Source of the DNA: Macrostomum hystrix
Lineage: Eukaryota; Platyhelminthes; Macrostomidae
Assembly (NCBI GenBank): GCA_950097015.1
Contig: CATNEN010000002.1
Span: forward strand, 5,673,001-5,737,000
Direction: 5' to 3'
DNA: 64,000 nucleotides
Below the pieces are notes generated by a model that was given only the letters and a program-made list of their open reading frames with translations, did no database searches and had not been told where the DNA came from. The stretch's first letter is position 1; each line of letters starts with the position of its first letter. The position numbers and the translations under genes are program-made. Below, one piece after another: positions 42,801 to 54,497 of the stretch.

Positions 42801-43134
42801 ACACACATTGTACAAATAGGCACAAACTAATGACTATGGTCAAAGGGTTCAAGGACCTCAGGGACATTAGTGCATGGGTTGGCTCTGTCAATACGGCTCC
42901 GAAAAATTTCCCTCACTCCAAAGAATCCCCATGGGACTAAAAGTTTCCAATTCCATCGTGCTGGCAGAACTTCAAAGCCGGAACTTAAGGCCTTTTTTCT
43001 AATCTTATCTTTTTAATCAGCAAAAGAAAAACGAAGGATAACTTTTCCAAACCAATGGCCGACCGAATTCCTATAGAATTCGAGGCGAGTCAAGGAATTA
43101 TCCCAATTCGTTGGATCTATTTTTTTTATTTAGA

Positions 43135-44065
43135 AGGTTATCCCACCCAGCTCTCATGGGAGCATGTTATCCCACTCTCATGGGAGCAGGTTATCCCACT
43201 CTAATGGGAGCAGGTTATCCCACTCTAATGGGAGCAGGTTATCCCACTCTAATGGGAGCAGGTTATCCCACTCTCATGGAAGCAGGTTATCCCACTCTCA
43301 TGGAAGCAGGTTATCCCACTCTCATGGGAGCAGGTTTTCCCATTCTAATGGAAGTAGGTTTTCCCATTCTAATGGGAGCAGGTTATCCCACTCTCATGGG
43401 AGCAGGTTATCGCACTCTCATGGAAGCAGGTTATCCCACTCTCATGGGAGCAGGTTATCCCACTCTCATGGGAGCAGGTTATCCCACTCTCATGGGAGCA
43501 GGTTTTCCCATTCTAATGGAAGTAGGTTTTCCCATTCTAATGGGAGCAGGTTATCCCACTCTAATGGGAGCAGGTTATCCCACTCTAATGGGAGCAGGTT
43601 ATCCCACTCTAATGGGAGCAGGTTATCCCACTCTAATGGGAGCAGGTTATCCCATTCTAATGGAAGTAGGTTTTCCCACTCTCATGGGAGCAGGTTATCC
43701 CATTCTAATGGAAGTAGGTTTTCCCATTCTAATGGGAGCAGGTTATCCCATTCTAATAGAAGTAGGTTTTCCCATTCTAATGGGAGCAGGTTATCCCACT
43801 CTAATGGGAGCAGGTTATCCCATTCTAATGGGAGCAGGTTATCCCACTCTAATGGGAGCAGGTTATCCCATTCTAATGGGAGCAGGTTATCCCACTCTCA
43901 TGGGAGCAGGTTATCCCACTCTAATGGGAGCAGGTTATCCCATTCTAATGGGAGCAGGTTATCCCACTCTCATGGGAGCAGGTTATCCCATTCTAATGGA
44001 AGTAGGTTTTCTCATTCTAATGGGAGCAGGTTATCCCACTCTCATGGGAGCAGGTTATCCCGGCT
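43135..44065. repeat. 24-bp array with GGGATAAC cores, copy 1
   Basis: About 39 copies of GGTTATCCCACTCTAATGGG plus AGCA, with variants CATG, GGAAGTA and TTTTCCC. The complementary strand reads GGGATAACC in most units. The 24-bp period gives open frames of about 325 residues that are not genes. Confidence 0.96.
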
Positions 44066-45084
44066 TTGGACTGACATCGTTGAGAATTCATTAGGAATAG
44101 GATTTATTGCGTTCATCATTGGGGATCTGGAATTTAGATTTTGAGATAGAATTTTCATCATAGTGAAGTTTTATTGAGATATTTTGTATTCTTTTACGTA
44201 TCCAAATCCCATTCTCTTTGTTTATCTATTTCCGTTCTGGTTTTGGCCTGAAAGTGACGCAGTGAATTCAACTTATTGCAATTTCGACAAACTGGCATTA
44301 AATTTAAAGTCGGGATTTCGGGGTTGTCAGTTGAAACTGCCCAAAAGTATGGTCCCAAGAGATGGGAGAATTCTCCTAAAATATGCAATAGCCAGTACAG
44401 CTGAACCCACGCCGTGGGTGTAATAATATTCTTCCCCATTTTTGGAAAACTATGGAACCGCCACCCTCAGCATCTCGATAATCTGAGCCTATAGGATTTA
44501 GTTATGGAGGCCTAGGGGATATTATGGATTATCGTCATTGTGAGCGCGCCATCTATTATTAGTTATTTATTAATGCTCTCTTATAGTGCACGCACTGCAT
44601 TAAACCTTTGGCGAACTTCAGATTCGCAATCCGATTTAGAAGAGGGAGAAGATTTCCTGTTTCCTTGAAAAAGTACACACAATGACCCTCCCCCCGAATG
44701 CAGCTTTCACTCTCCCTTTCTCGCTTTCCTAAAACCACAGTCTCAATCTTCTCGCATCCTCATCTGTCCGTTCCCGGCCTCTCTGCATTCGTAGAATTTG
44801 GCTCCGGGCTCAGGCACAACCGCTGCTCTTTCGCTTTCTCAGTCCGCATGTCTCAGCGAAGCGAATTCGCAAGTGAAAATGGAATAGATTTATAATTAAA
44901 GAGGCTGGGATGAATTTTTAAGGGGCTTGTTGACTGCGATATAATTCACGCCGAAATCTGAATCCCAATGCAAATTAGAATTGATTAGAAATCTGACACA
45001 CTTTTGAATTATCGATTACTCACCTCAACATTTTATCATTCATTGATCTAAATTCGCATGATTAGCTAAGTCTAGCTTTTTGGT
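44066..45084. other. Unique sequence between two related 24-bp arrays
   Basis: About 1 kb of non-repetitive sequence with no gene recognised. Confidence 0.45.
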
Positions 45085-45930
45085 CTGTCATGGGAGCAGG
45101 TAATCCCCCTCTAATGGGAGCAGGTTATCCCACTCTAATGGGAGCAGGTTATCCCACTCTAATGGGAGCAGGTTATCCCACTCTAATGGGAGCAGGTTAT
45201 CCCACTCTAATGGAAGCAGGTTATCCCAATCTAATGGGAGCAGGTTATGCCAATCTAATGGGAGCAGGTTATCATCCCATTCTAATGGGAGCAGATTATC
45301 CCACTCTAATGGGAGCAGGTTATCCCACTCTAATGGAAGCAGGTTATCCCCCTCTAATGGGAGCAGGTTATCCCATTCTAATGGGAGCAGGTTATGCCAC
45401 TCTAATGGGAGCAGGTTATCCCAATCTAATGGGAGCAGGTTATTCCAATCTAATGGAAGCAGGTTATCCCCCTCTAATGCGAGCAGGTTATCCCACTCTA
45501 ATGGGAGCAGGTTATCCCACTCTAATGGAAGCAGGTTATCCCAATCTAATGGGAGCAGGTTATCATCCCATTCTAATGGGAGCAGATTATCCCACTCTAA
45601 TGGAAGCAGGTTATCCCAATCTAATGGGAGCAGGTTATCATCCCATTCTAATGGGAGCAGGTTATCCCACTCTAATGGGAGCAGATTATCCCACTCTAAT
45701 GGGAGCAGGTTATGCCACTCTAATGGGAGCAGGTTATGCCACTCTAATGGGAGCAGGTTATCCCACTCTAATGGGAGCAGGTTATTCCAATCTAATGGGA
45801 GCAGGTTATCCCACTCTAATGAGAGCAGGTTATCCCACTTTAATGGGAGCAGGTTATCCCACTTTAATGGGAGCAGGTTATGCCACTCTAATGGGAGCAG
45901 GTTATCCCACTGTGGTCTGTCATGGGAGTT
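45085..45930. repeat. 24-bp array with GGGATAAC cores, copy 2
   Basis: About 34 copies of the same unit as 43,135-44,065 with its own variants (CATCCCATT insertions, GCCACT, CCAATC). The edges contain TGGTCTGTCATGGGAG on both sides (about 45,080 and 45,913), a short direct repeat framing the array. Confidence 0.95.
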
Positions 45931-47222
45931 TCTTATTCCAATTTGTTTTACATGAAGTGAAATAAGAAATTGGTCACTATAAAATTGTCAGATCATTGTC
46001 AAGCGTTTGCGATTTGTTATTTTACTGCGTTATCTCATGATACGCATTATACACGTGTACATAAGTCAGAAGGTCACGAAAAAATATATTTCTATTCTTT
46101 TAATTAGCGCTCATTAACTGCTTTGCAATTTGATGCAATATGATTGGTGTCGATTTTATCCCTGTGTCTCCGCATCCTCCCACTCGCCAGCGCGGTTGCC
46201 CATCGGAATGTTTAGCGTGACTAATGGGACCAGCCCATTATTTACCTGGTGTCTGCTAAACCGTCACACCTCTTACCCATCCATAAGAAGGATTTACCGC
46301 GTATTTAGTTATAACTTTCAGCTTAACCCGTTTCTCCCCGCCCTCCCCCCGTGGAGCCTCGTGGAGGTTCGCGCTGGTTTTGTGCTCATGCTGAGTAGAG
46401 GCCCAGCATGAGATCTCTCGGGTTGCCCGGAGCAGCCTCAAGATTTCAGCTGAAAGTCTCTCTGCCTCTCTACCCCACCCTACACTCCCTGCTGCACGCT
46501 CGGTATTCATCAGACTCAGCCATCCGAAACAACTCATTTGCTTTCATAGTATGACTCGAGCCAGGGCACACACAAACACACACACACACAGCCTTCAGAG
46601 CCTGGCAACAAGGCTGTAATGGCACTGGTTTGAGGATTAGCAGAACACTGGCCAAGTTCTTTGACTTGAAAAATCCTTCCCTAAGCCCATCTCTCGGGAG
46701 GCCTCCTTCGTCCCACAGCTTGCCCGCACGCCCATTACATGTTCCCAGATGCTTCCGTCATCAAGTCAGAGTCTCCATCTTCTCTGCCCTAGTTGCCACC
46801 CGCGAGGCAATTTCCGCTTGGCCAATATACTCGCTGCCTAGAACTCTCTCTCCAGATGCCCGTGTGTCTCTCTGCACTCCCCGGTCCACTCCTGACGGCT
46901 GCCCCACCTCTCAACAAGCTCTCATGCGGCCCAGATCTCCCAACTTTCATCACTCTCTAACTTTCACTCGCACTACTCGGGCCCTCTTTCTCTACGAGCA
47001 TATCGACTGACGCATTCAAAGAGCTGGCGGCATTCTCTTTAGAAATTCTCTACAAACTTTCATGACGCTTATTTTCAAAGTCTTTCGTTTTTCTTTTTGA
47101 AACAACAGGTAAATTGGGCATGGTCACGAGGAGCGACGCTGGCTTGCGTTTCTTTTTTGTTTGACTGTACTTTTTCACTGGCTGCAATTAAGTTCTCATT
47201 TTCTCATATTTTTATCTAATCT
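45931..47222. other. Spacer, no gene recognised
   Basis: Several frames of 90-126 residues occur without domains. A (CA)n run lies at 46,567-46,590. Confidence 0.35.
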
Positions 47223-47940
47223 TGCCGTCTTCTGATTGGTCTGTCACTTCACCACTGCAAGCATGATTCTCTCACCCCATGTGGCATACTATTCCCCGTC
47301 TTAAATTCTAACCTCTCTTCTCTTGCCGCCTTCTGATTGGTCTGTCACTTCAACCTGAAAGCATGATTCTCTCACCCATGAGGCACCCCTCTAGCCGATC
47401 TTAAATTATAACATCTCTTTTCTCGCCGCCTTCTGATTGGTCTGTCACTTCACCCTGCAAGCTTGATTCTCACACCCCATGTGGCATACTATTCCCCACC
47501 TTAAATTCTAACCTCTCTTCTCTTGCCGCCTTCTGATTGGTCTGTCACTTCAACCTGAAAGCATGATTCTCTCACCCATGAGGCACCCCTCTAGCCGATC
47601 TTAAATTATAACATCTCTTTTCTCGCCGCCTTCTGATTGGTCTGTCACTTCACCCTGCAAGCTTGATTCTCACACCCCATGTGGCATACTATTCCCCACC
47701 TTAAATTCTAACCTCTCTTCTCTTGCCGCCTTCTGATTGGTCTGTCACTTCAACCTGAAAGCATGATTCTCTCACCCATGAGGCACCCCTCTAGCCGATC
47801 TTAAATTATAACATCTCTTTTCTCGCCGCCTTCTGATTGGTCTGTCACTTCAATCTAAAAGCATGATTCTCTCACCCATGTGGCACACTCCACCACATCT
47901 TCAATTTTAATCTCTCTTTTCTCGCCGCCTTCTGATTCTT
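47223..47940. repeat. 100-bp minisatellite with 200-bp dimer structure
   Basis: TTCTGATTGGTCTGTCACTT recurs about every 100 bases (about 47,231, 47,331, 47,431, 47,531, 47,631, 47,731, 47,831). Two alternating versions (CATGTGGCATACTATTCCCC and CATGAGGCACCCCTCTAGCC) give a 200-bp higher-order unit. The array ends 345 bases upstream of the IPK start. Confidence 0.93.
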
Positions 47941-48284
47941 TCAGTTTATTTATAATTATTCATGTACTAATTAATTGAATTTTATTAATACCTAGCCAGT
48001 ATAGGTAACATTATTATCTGCGTACTGCTTGAGACTTTTAGCGAGAACATCTAGCTGTTTATGGAAGAAATATTGCAGTAAAAATATTACTCTCATATTA
48101 CTACTTATAAGTAGTGCCGCTATAGAACATTGGTTTATAATGTTATGAAGCAAACTCAATGAATAATTTGGGTAGATTATATAACAGACTGTTTGTTGGC
48201 AAATTCGTGTACTTTGTGTAAAATCGGCCTAAATTTTTTAAAACTTCAGAAATCAGAGACCACCGCTAGAAATACAGCTGAAAA

Positions 48285-49292
48285 ATGAAAACGATGTCCG
48301 ATAGAGAAGCTTCGTCCAACTTCAGCATCGACCTAGTGGTGAAGGTTGGCGGCAGCTGTCTGACCTACAAGACTGGCCGCGAGCAGTCGTGTGATGACGG
48401 TCTCAACCGACTGGCTCAGCTGGCGGCTGCGATTGAAGCTGGCTGGGCTGACACCATTGTAGATTGCGACAATGACGACGATTTAAAAAATGACGGCGAT
48501 GGTGCTCGCCGAAGAAGGCGCTTTCGCTGGGTGTTGCTGCACGGCGCCGGCTCCTTCGGACATCCGCACGCGGCCGAGGCGCGCCTGACCGACGGTTCTG
48601 TCCGCCGACTGGCCGAACTGGCGCCCGAGGAGCTCCGTCGCCGGCGCCTCGGCTTCTGCGATACTCGCCGAGCGGTGCTGGACCTCAGCGGCCGGGTGGC
48701 CAAACACCTCATCGGCGCTGGCGTCCCAGTGGTGCCGCTCTCGCCCTGCAGCCACTACAACACGGCTGACGACGTCGCCGCTTCCCATTGGCCAGGAGGA
48801 CTGACCAATCAGACGCGAGATCTTCTACTGTCCGGCTTTGTGCCCGCTCTGCATGGAGACGCCGTGTTAGCTCTTGATACCGAGGCTGCTGGCAGCGCCC
48901 GTGCGGACAACATCGGCTGGACGGTGCTTGGAGGTGACGTTTTGGCTGCTCAGCTGGCTGGCTCCTTCCGACTGCGGCGAGCTGTCTTCGTCACCTCCAC
49001 CGGAGGCGTCTTCAGCGAGGATCCGGCGACTGCCCCGCAGGGCACAGCTAGGCTGCTGCCAGAGGTTCGCCTTGACAACGGCTGCGGCGGTATTGAAGGC
49101 GTTGGCGGCACCGCGCCAGGAGTGGCGGATGTTACTGGCGGCATGCGGGGCAAGCTGGCAGCCGCGGCGCGGATGTTGACGGTCAGTCCGGGCACCGAGG
49201 TGCGCGTCTGCGGCTGGGACTCGGTGCTGCCGGCCTGCTTGGGCGAACCCGGCAGCTGGGGCACCCGCCTTGTGTCTGGCAGGCGACAATAA
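48285..49292 (+). CDS. IPK: Isopentenyl phosphate kinase
   Basis: A single exon of 335 residues. The enzyme phosphorylates isopentenyl phosphate with ATP to isopentenyl diphosphate, a precursor step of isoprenoid synthesis. Amino-acid-kinase fold motifs appear in order: VVKVGGSCLTYK (18-29), LLHGAGSFGHPHA (84-96, including the family histidine H93), VPLSPCSHYN, GFVPALHGD (184-192), VLGGDVLAAQLA (214-225), TSTGGVFSEDP (237-247) and DVTGGMRGK (282-290). Length is above the 250-260 residues of archaeal enzymes, partly through an acidic/basic insert at about 61-80 (DCDNDDDLKND then RRRRR). TSTGG replaces the more usual T-D-V-D-G pattern. Two start codons are possible, at 48,285 and 48,294; the first is kept. 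A plus-strand AATAAA at about 49,552 lies 260 bases after the stop. High GC in the exon matches the other genes here, and the lack of introns is unusual. Confidence 0.92.
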   Translation: MKTMSDREASSNFSIDLVVKVGGSCLTYKTGREQSCDDGLNRLAQLAAAIEAGWADTIVDCDNDDDLKNDGDGARRRRRFRWVLLHGAGSFGHPHAAEARLTDGSVRRLAELAPEELRRRRLGFCDTRRAVLDLSGRVAKHLIGAGVPVVPLSPCSHYNTADDVAASHWPGGLTNQTRDLLLSGFVPALHGDAVLALDTEAAGSARADNIGWTVLGGDVLAAQLAGSFRLRRAVFVTSTGGVFSEDPATAPQGTARLLPEVRLDNGCGGIEGVGGTAPGVADVTGGMRGKLAAAARMLTVSPGTEVRVCGWDSVLPACLGEPGSWGTRLVSGRRQ

Positions 49293-49551
49293 CAGCAATA
49301 GTGAGCAAATTCTCGTTGTGCTTGATTGCGACTGCGTCACTGACTGGGCGGGTGCTCTGCGCATATGGAAACCCTGATGCAGCTTCTAGTTCTAGTGAAC
49401 AATATTCCTAAAAAATGTCCTAAAAAATACACTTACTTAAATTGTTTTGATAATCATTTCGATTCATAAATAGCATCTGTATTTTGTACATGGCCGTTTT
49501 CTGCATCGTGTGTATTGTCCACGTACTAAAATTTTGGTATCAGACGAGAAA

Positions 49552-49557
49552 ATAAAG
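49552..49557 (+). terminator. Probable polyadenylation signal of IPK
   Basis: GAAAATAAAGCG contains AATAAA 260 bases after the IPK stop, just before the next array begins. Confidence 0.55.
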
Positions 49558-49564
49558 CGCATTG

Positions 49565-50668
49565 TTGCAAGACTAGAGCATGGGTACAAGACCAGAGCAT
49601 TGGTACAAAACTAGAGCATTGGTACCAGGCTAGAGCATTGGTACAAAACTAGAGCATTGGTACCAGGCTAGAGCATTGGTACAAAACTAGAGCATTGGTA
49701 CCAGGCTAGAGCATTGGTACAAAACTAGAGCATTGGTTACAAGACTAGAGCATTGGTACAAGACCAGAGCATTGGTACAAGACCAGAGCATTGTTACAAA
49801 CTAGAGCATTGGTACAAGACTAGAGCATTGGTACAAGACCAGAGCATTGGTACAAAACTAGAGCATTGGTACAAGACCAGAGCATTGGTACAAAACTAGA
49901 GCATTGGTACAAGACTAGAGCATTGACCTACAAGACTAGAGCATTGGTACAAGACCAGAGCATTGACCTACAAGACTAGAGCATTGGTACAAGACCAGAG
50001 CATTGGTACAAAACTAGAGCATTGGTACAAGACCAGAGCATTGACCTACAAGACTAGAGCATTGGTACAAGACCAGAGCATTGGTACAAAACTAGAGCAT
50101 TGGTACAAGACCAGAGCATTGGTACAAAACTAGAGCATTGGTACAAGACTAGAGCATTGACCTACAAGACTAGAGCATTGGTACAAGACCAGAGCATTGA
50201 CCTACAAGACTAGAGCATTGGTACAAGACCAGAGCATTGACCTACAAGACCAGAGCATTGGTACAAGACCAGAGCATTGGTACAAAACTAGAGCATTGGT
50301 ACAAGACCAGAGCATTGACCTACAAGACTAGAGCATTGGTACAAGACCAGAGCATTGGTACAAGACCAGAGCATTGTTACAAACTAGAGCATTGGTACAA
50401 GACTAGAGCATTGGTACAAGACCAGAGCATTGGTACAAAACTAGAGCATTGGTACAAGACCAGAGCATTGACCTACAAGACTAGAGCATTGGTACAAGAC
50501 CAGAGCATTGACCTACAAGACTAGATAGAGCATTGGTACAAGACTAGAGCATTGGTACAAGACCAGAGCATTGGTACAAAACTAGAGCATTGGTACAAGA
50601 CCAGAGCATTGGTACAAAACTAGAGCATTGGTACAAGACCAGAGCATTGGTACAAGACTAGATCGATG
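49565..50668. repeat. 19-21 bp minisatellite downstream of IPK
   Basis: About 57 copies of AGAGCATTGGTACAAGACC, with AAACT, AGACT and CAGGCT variants and a 21-bp variant AGAGCATTGACCTACAAGAC. Larger blocks repeat in the same order. Confidence 0.95.
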
Positions 50669-51689
50669 AACTGGTACAATTTAAACTCAAACTTTCGCTG
50701 GTGCAAGTCTAGACTTCAAAGAGAGTTTGCATACTGTCTGTCTATATATTTTAGTGTAAGCTCAATAGTTAACAAGAAACGACTTCAAAGGTTATTTTCA
50801 GAAGCGACACTTTAGTCCAATATGTACAGAAGTCTCAACGGACTCGACTTTGTCAATTTAAAAATGTTCGAAAGGCTTTTTGTATTTTTTAACTTCACGC
50901 GAAGTGGAAAACTTTACTTTGTTGGATTTTTTCCGTGTTCCGTTCAGCACCAGGCAGTCGGTCTGTCTGTCCCATTGCGTCTCTCTGCCACATAACAAGC
51001 CCGCACTATTTTTGATAGCAGCAAAGTTTTGAACTGCACAAATCGTTACCCAGTTGCCAGAGAGAAGCGGAAGGTTCATATATACTCACTTTATATTCTC
51101 AAAAGAGAGAGAGAGAGAGAGAGAGAACAGGAGCTGTCAGTTCGAGTTACAGGCTGCGGTCAACTTGCCGTGGGGATCGTGTTAAGCATGCACGCATTCT
51201 GTATTAGGCTGTGTGTGTTCTCTCCCCCCCGTGTCTCCCCTGTGCATGTCAGCCAGCGGTGTCGAATGCATGGTACTCGTAGTTCTAGTTCTAAAGTAGA
51301 CCCGTTGTTGCTGGGGCCACGGGGAGGGTACGTGGTAGACGAAAGTGTAATGTCGAAGTGAGGTGGCGGAGGCTCTCTGGTGCATGGACTTACTCAAAAG
51401 CCCGATGGGATTAGCTGGGATTTAATTGCTTCTCCTATAGCCATGTAGTGCTTCTTCTTGCCCATGCAGTGTCCGTGTGAGTGTAAAAATTCCCTTCAAT
51501 TCTAGTCCGGATCACTTCCCATCTCGGCCCGACAACGCAGCGAGAACTCGGTGCATAAATAATACACACCAGCCTGAGAGCGCTATCAATAGCCGTTTTT
51601 AAGGAATCTAATTTTTCTAATTTGATGCTGCTTAGGCGGCATAGATAGTGAAGTCAGGGGCAGTCAGGGGGGCATAAGGTAAAGGAATA
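50669..51689. other. Spacer, no gene recognised
   Basis: A (GA)n run lies at 51,105-51,126. Short frames exist on both strands without domains. Confidence 0.4.
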
Positions 51690-52250
51690 TAGAAGTTATA
51701 GATGAGAGGTTAGACGTCGAGGGGAGAGGGAGAGGTTAGAAGGAGAGGTGAGAGGGAAAGGGGAGAGGGATAGGTGAGATGGAGACATGAGAGGGAGAGG
51801 TGAGAAGGAGAGGTGAGAGGGCCAGGTGAGAAGGAGAGGTGAGAGGGAACAGGTGAGAAGAAGACATGAGAGGGAGAGGTGAGAAGGAGAGGTGAGAGGG
51901 ACAGGTGAGAAGGAGACATGAGAGGGAGAGGTGAGAAGGAGAGGTGAGAGGGACAGGTGAGAAGGAGACATGAGAGGGAGAGGTGAGAAGGAGAGGTGAG
52001 AGGGACAGGTGAGAAGGAGACATGAGAGGGAGAGGTGAGAGGGACAGGTGAGAAGAAGACATGAGAGGGAGAGGTGAGAATAACAGGTGAGAAGGAGAGG
52101 TTAGAGGGACAGGTGAGAAGGAGAGGTGAGAGGGACAGGTGAGAAGGAGAGGTGAGAGGGACAGGTGAGAAGGAGAGGTGAGAGGGACAGGTGAGAAGAA
52201 GACATGAGAGGGAGAGATGAGAAGGAGAGGTGAGAGGAAAAGGAATGGAA
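51690..52250. repeat. Purine-rich array (GA-rich, about 39-bp composite unit)
   Basis: Units built from GAGAGGTGAGAAGGAGAGGT and GAGGGACAGGTGAGAAGGAG with ACATGAGAGG. The plus strand is almost purine-only except T and C at fixed sites. Confidence 0.93.
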
Positions 52251-52689
52251 TTTGGTAAGCAGGGAATCATTTGAGCAGAGAGCAAGGAAAGCAAAGGAAA
52301 TGCTGGGACTAGTTTTCGGTGCTAAAGCAGCATTTCGGAGGTGCTTAAAAATTTGGGATTTCTGAATGCTCACGAATGGCTTGGCCAGTACAATATGCGG
52401 CAGTGGCAGTGTCTGCCACAGGCCCACTGTAAAATGCATGAGCGAACTATTGAACAAAAGTGACAGGCTAATGATGCGGATGCTGAATTGAAACTTTTTT
52501 GTCCAGACAGAACAGTTGAGGCTCAAAGCCATTATGGTGTTCCCTTCCTGTCCCAGGGTTCATTGCGGCAAGGCTAGCTAAAAGGACGCCTTCATAAAAA
52601 GTGCAATAAAACATGACTGGTCATTGGTCATTTGGAATTTCACTTTGTTTAGCGTTTGATTTGGTGGTCAAAAATGATAAGCATGAAAT

Positions 52690-52765
52690 TTGTGAGTGTA
52701 ACGCCCTTACCGCTCTGTCCATGGACTGAACAGCTGTACACATCCTTTGAATGCACCGCAACAAT
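52690..52765 (+). repeat. SINE family B fragment
   Basis: TCCATGGACTGAACAGCTGTACACA followed by a degenerate GCACCGCAACAATTGG matches the core of family B at 56,705-56,760. The head and tail are missing. Confidence 0.55.
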
Positions 52766-53269
52766 TGGCCGATATGTATCGAAATAATCTAGTAATCTGA
52801 CCTAAAGTTCTTAGGAACGAACATGCGGGACGTGGGAAAGCATTAAAGTACAATTTCCAAAGCTCTAAAATTAAGAACCCAAGTGTTGTACTCAAGCCAG
52901 TGAGGCATAATGAGTGCGCAATTATGCACAACCGCCCATTGCTTGGCTATGCATCCGCACTGGGTGGGATTATGCGAGAGGGGATTTATGGCTCCCAAAT
53001 TCCTCCCTTAAGCCTCCGGTGCAGTTGGTGGAAGAGAAGCGAAAGTGGAAATCAATTTCGTCGTCTTCTCCGCTGCTCTATCGGCGGCTCTATGCGCACT
53101 CGAGTGTCGAGCCCGCAGCCCGAGAGGGTGGAGTTTGAGTCCGTTGAAAAATAGCCCTTTGCGTGCAATCCGACTCGATTTCTAACCGTTAGAAATCCAG
53201 CGAGTTGTTTCTTGAGTTTTATGCTCTACTAGCCAGCCTTCAAATTAGCCTCTGATGACTTAAAGTAAC

Positions 53270-53560
53270 AGCTGACATGGACTGACATGGACTGACATGG
53301 ACTGACATGGACTGACATGGACTGACATGGACTGACATGGACTGACATGGACTGACATGGACTGACATGGACTGACATGGGCGCAGCACTAACCCTCAAT
53401 TACCCCACCTGATGTTTGAACTCAACTAAACTGGTGGTAAAATTGAAGCAATGCAGAATTAAGTGTCTTGCTAAAGGACACAAATTATTTCAGTGGAGTC
53501 GAGAATCGAACCCCCGACCTTTAAGTCGTGAGTCTAAAGCTCTCTAAAAGTACTCAAATT
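53270..53560 (-). repeat. SINE family B copy with an internal decamer expansion
   Basis: On the minus strand GGTCGGGGGTTCGATTCTCG (box B) is followed by GTCCTTTAGCAAGACACTTA, TAATTGAGGGTTAGTGCTGC and then about 11 perfect copies of the decamer GTCCATGTCA (plus-strand TGACATGGAC, 53,272-53,380). In the other copies this position holds the single TGTCCATGGACTGAAC sequence. Confidence 0.72.
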
Positions 53561-54497
53561 GACTAACTACTTGGCTTTGATATAGAAATACATCTGACGG
53601 TCTATCATAAAAGTACATTTCTGTTATATTAAAAAGCCGATATGGTCAGATACTTAATTATCTCAAATTATCCGGATCAGTCACTTTGACGAGCTCTTGC
53701 ACTAGGTATCAGACGGATTATAAATCCTTATTAATTAATCAGTCAATCAGTCAGTTTAGCGTTTGACATGTGAGGATAAGCTTACAGGCTGTGCATTGCT
53801 GAGACATTTACGACTGTCAGGCTTTTTAATTTGCGATTCAAAGCTTCAAACAGACTCGTGGGGAGAATAACAGTAGGACTACCAAGCCATTTTGCCGCCC
53901 GTTTTTATAACAAGGGGGAGAAAATTCCCCCTGTACATTTTCTTGGCAGCGCCTGCATGCTAACAGTTTTTGGGTGGTGACTGATTGGTTCACAGACTAG
54001 GCGATGGTGTACTGTGGTTGAGCTGTTGATCAGAGAAATTGGAGAAATTCGCGTCAGGGTGTCCATAAGTGTCCATATTTTCAGGGTGGCCTATTTCCAC
54101 ATGTTGTAGCCCTTGAATGTCTAGCAAATCCCTCTAGATAAAGGTAGGTGACCACCGAAGACGGACATAATGCAGGCACATTCGGGTGACATGCTGATAA
54201 ATTTTGAAGGCCTGGCAAGGCCGCACTGAGCCGCAGTCCTAATTCGTGTACAGGAGTGTATGAAATACACTAGCTCTAATGGGAAAAATCTGACCTTCTG
54301 CCAGAACCATTGAATATCACGACGGTCTGAAGAGCTGGCGACTTGATTCTTGTTCCAGAAGATGCGCAACAAGAATTTCGCCCGTACTCTTGAGTTTCGT
54401 GTGCTTGCGTTTGTCTGTTCGGGTGCAGCACAAAAATCCCCCCGTGGTAGTTCTACTGAAAACAAGCGCCACACGGGTGATAATTGTTTGATCAATA
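53561..54497. other. Spacer, no gene recognised
   Basis: A minus-strand frame (54,121-54,513) of 130 residues begins in the mariner terminus and has no recognisable domain. Nothing else was seen. Confidence 0.35.

Noticed and set aside
43111-45965. Frames with repeated MGAGYPTL and SHSNGSRL
   Set aside because: Caused by the 24-bp tandem arrays; not proteins such as silk or glue without transcript evidence.
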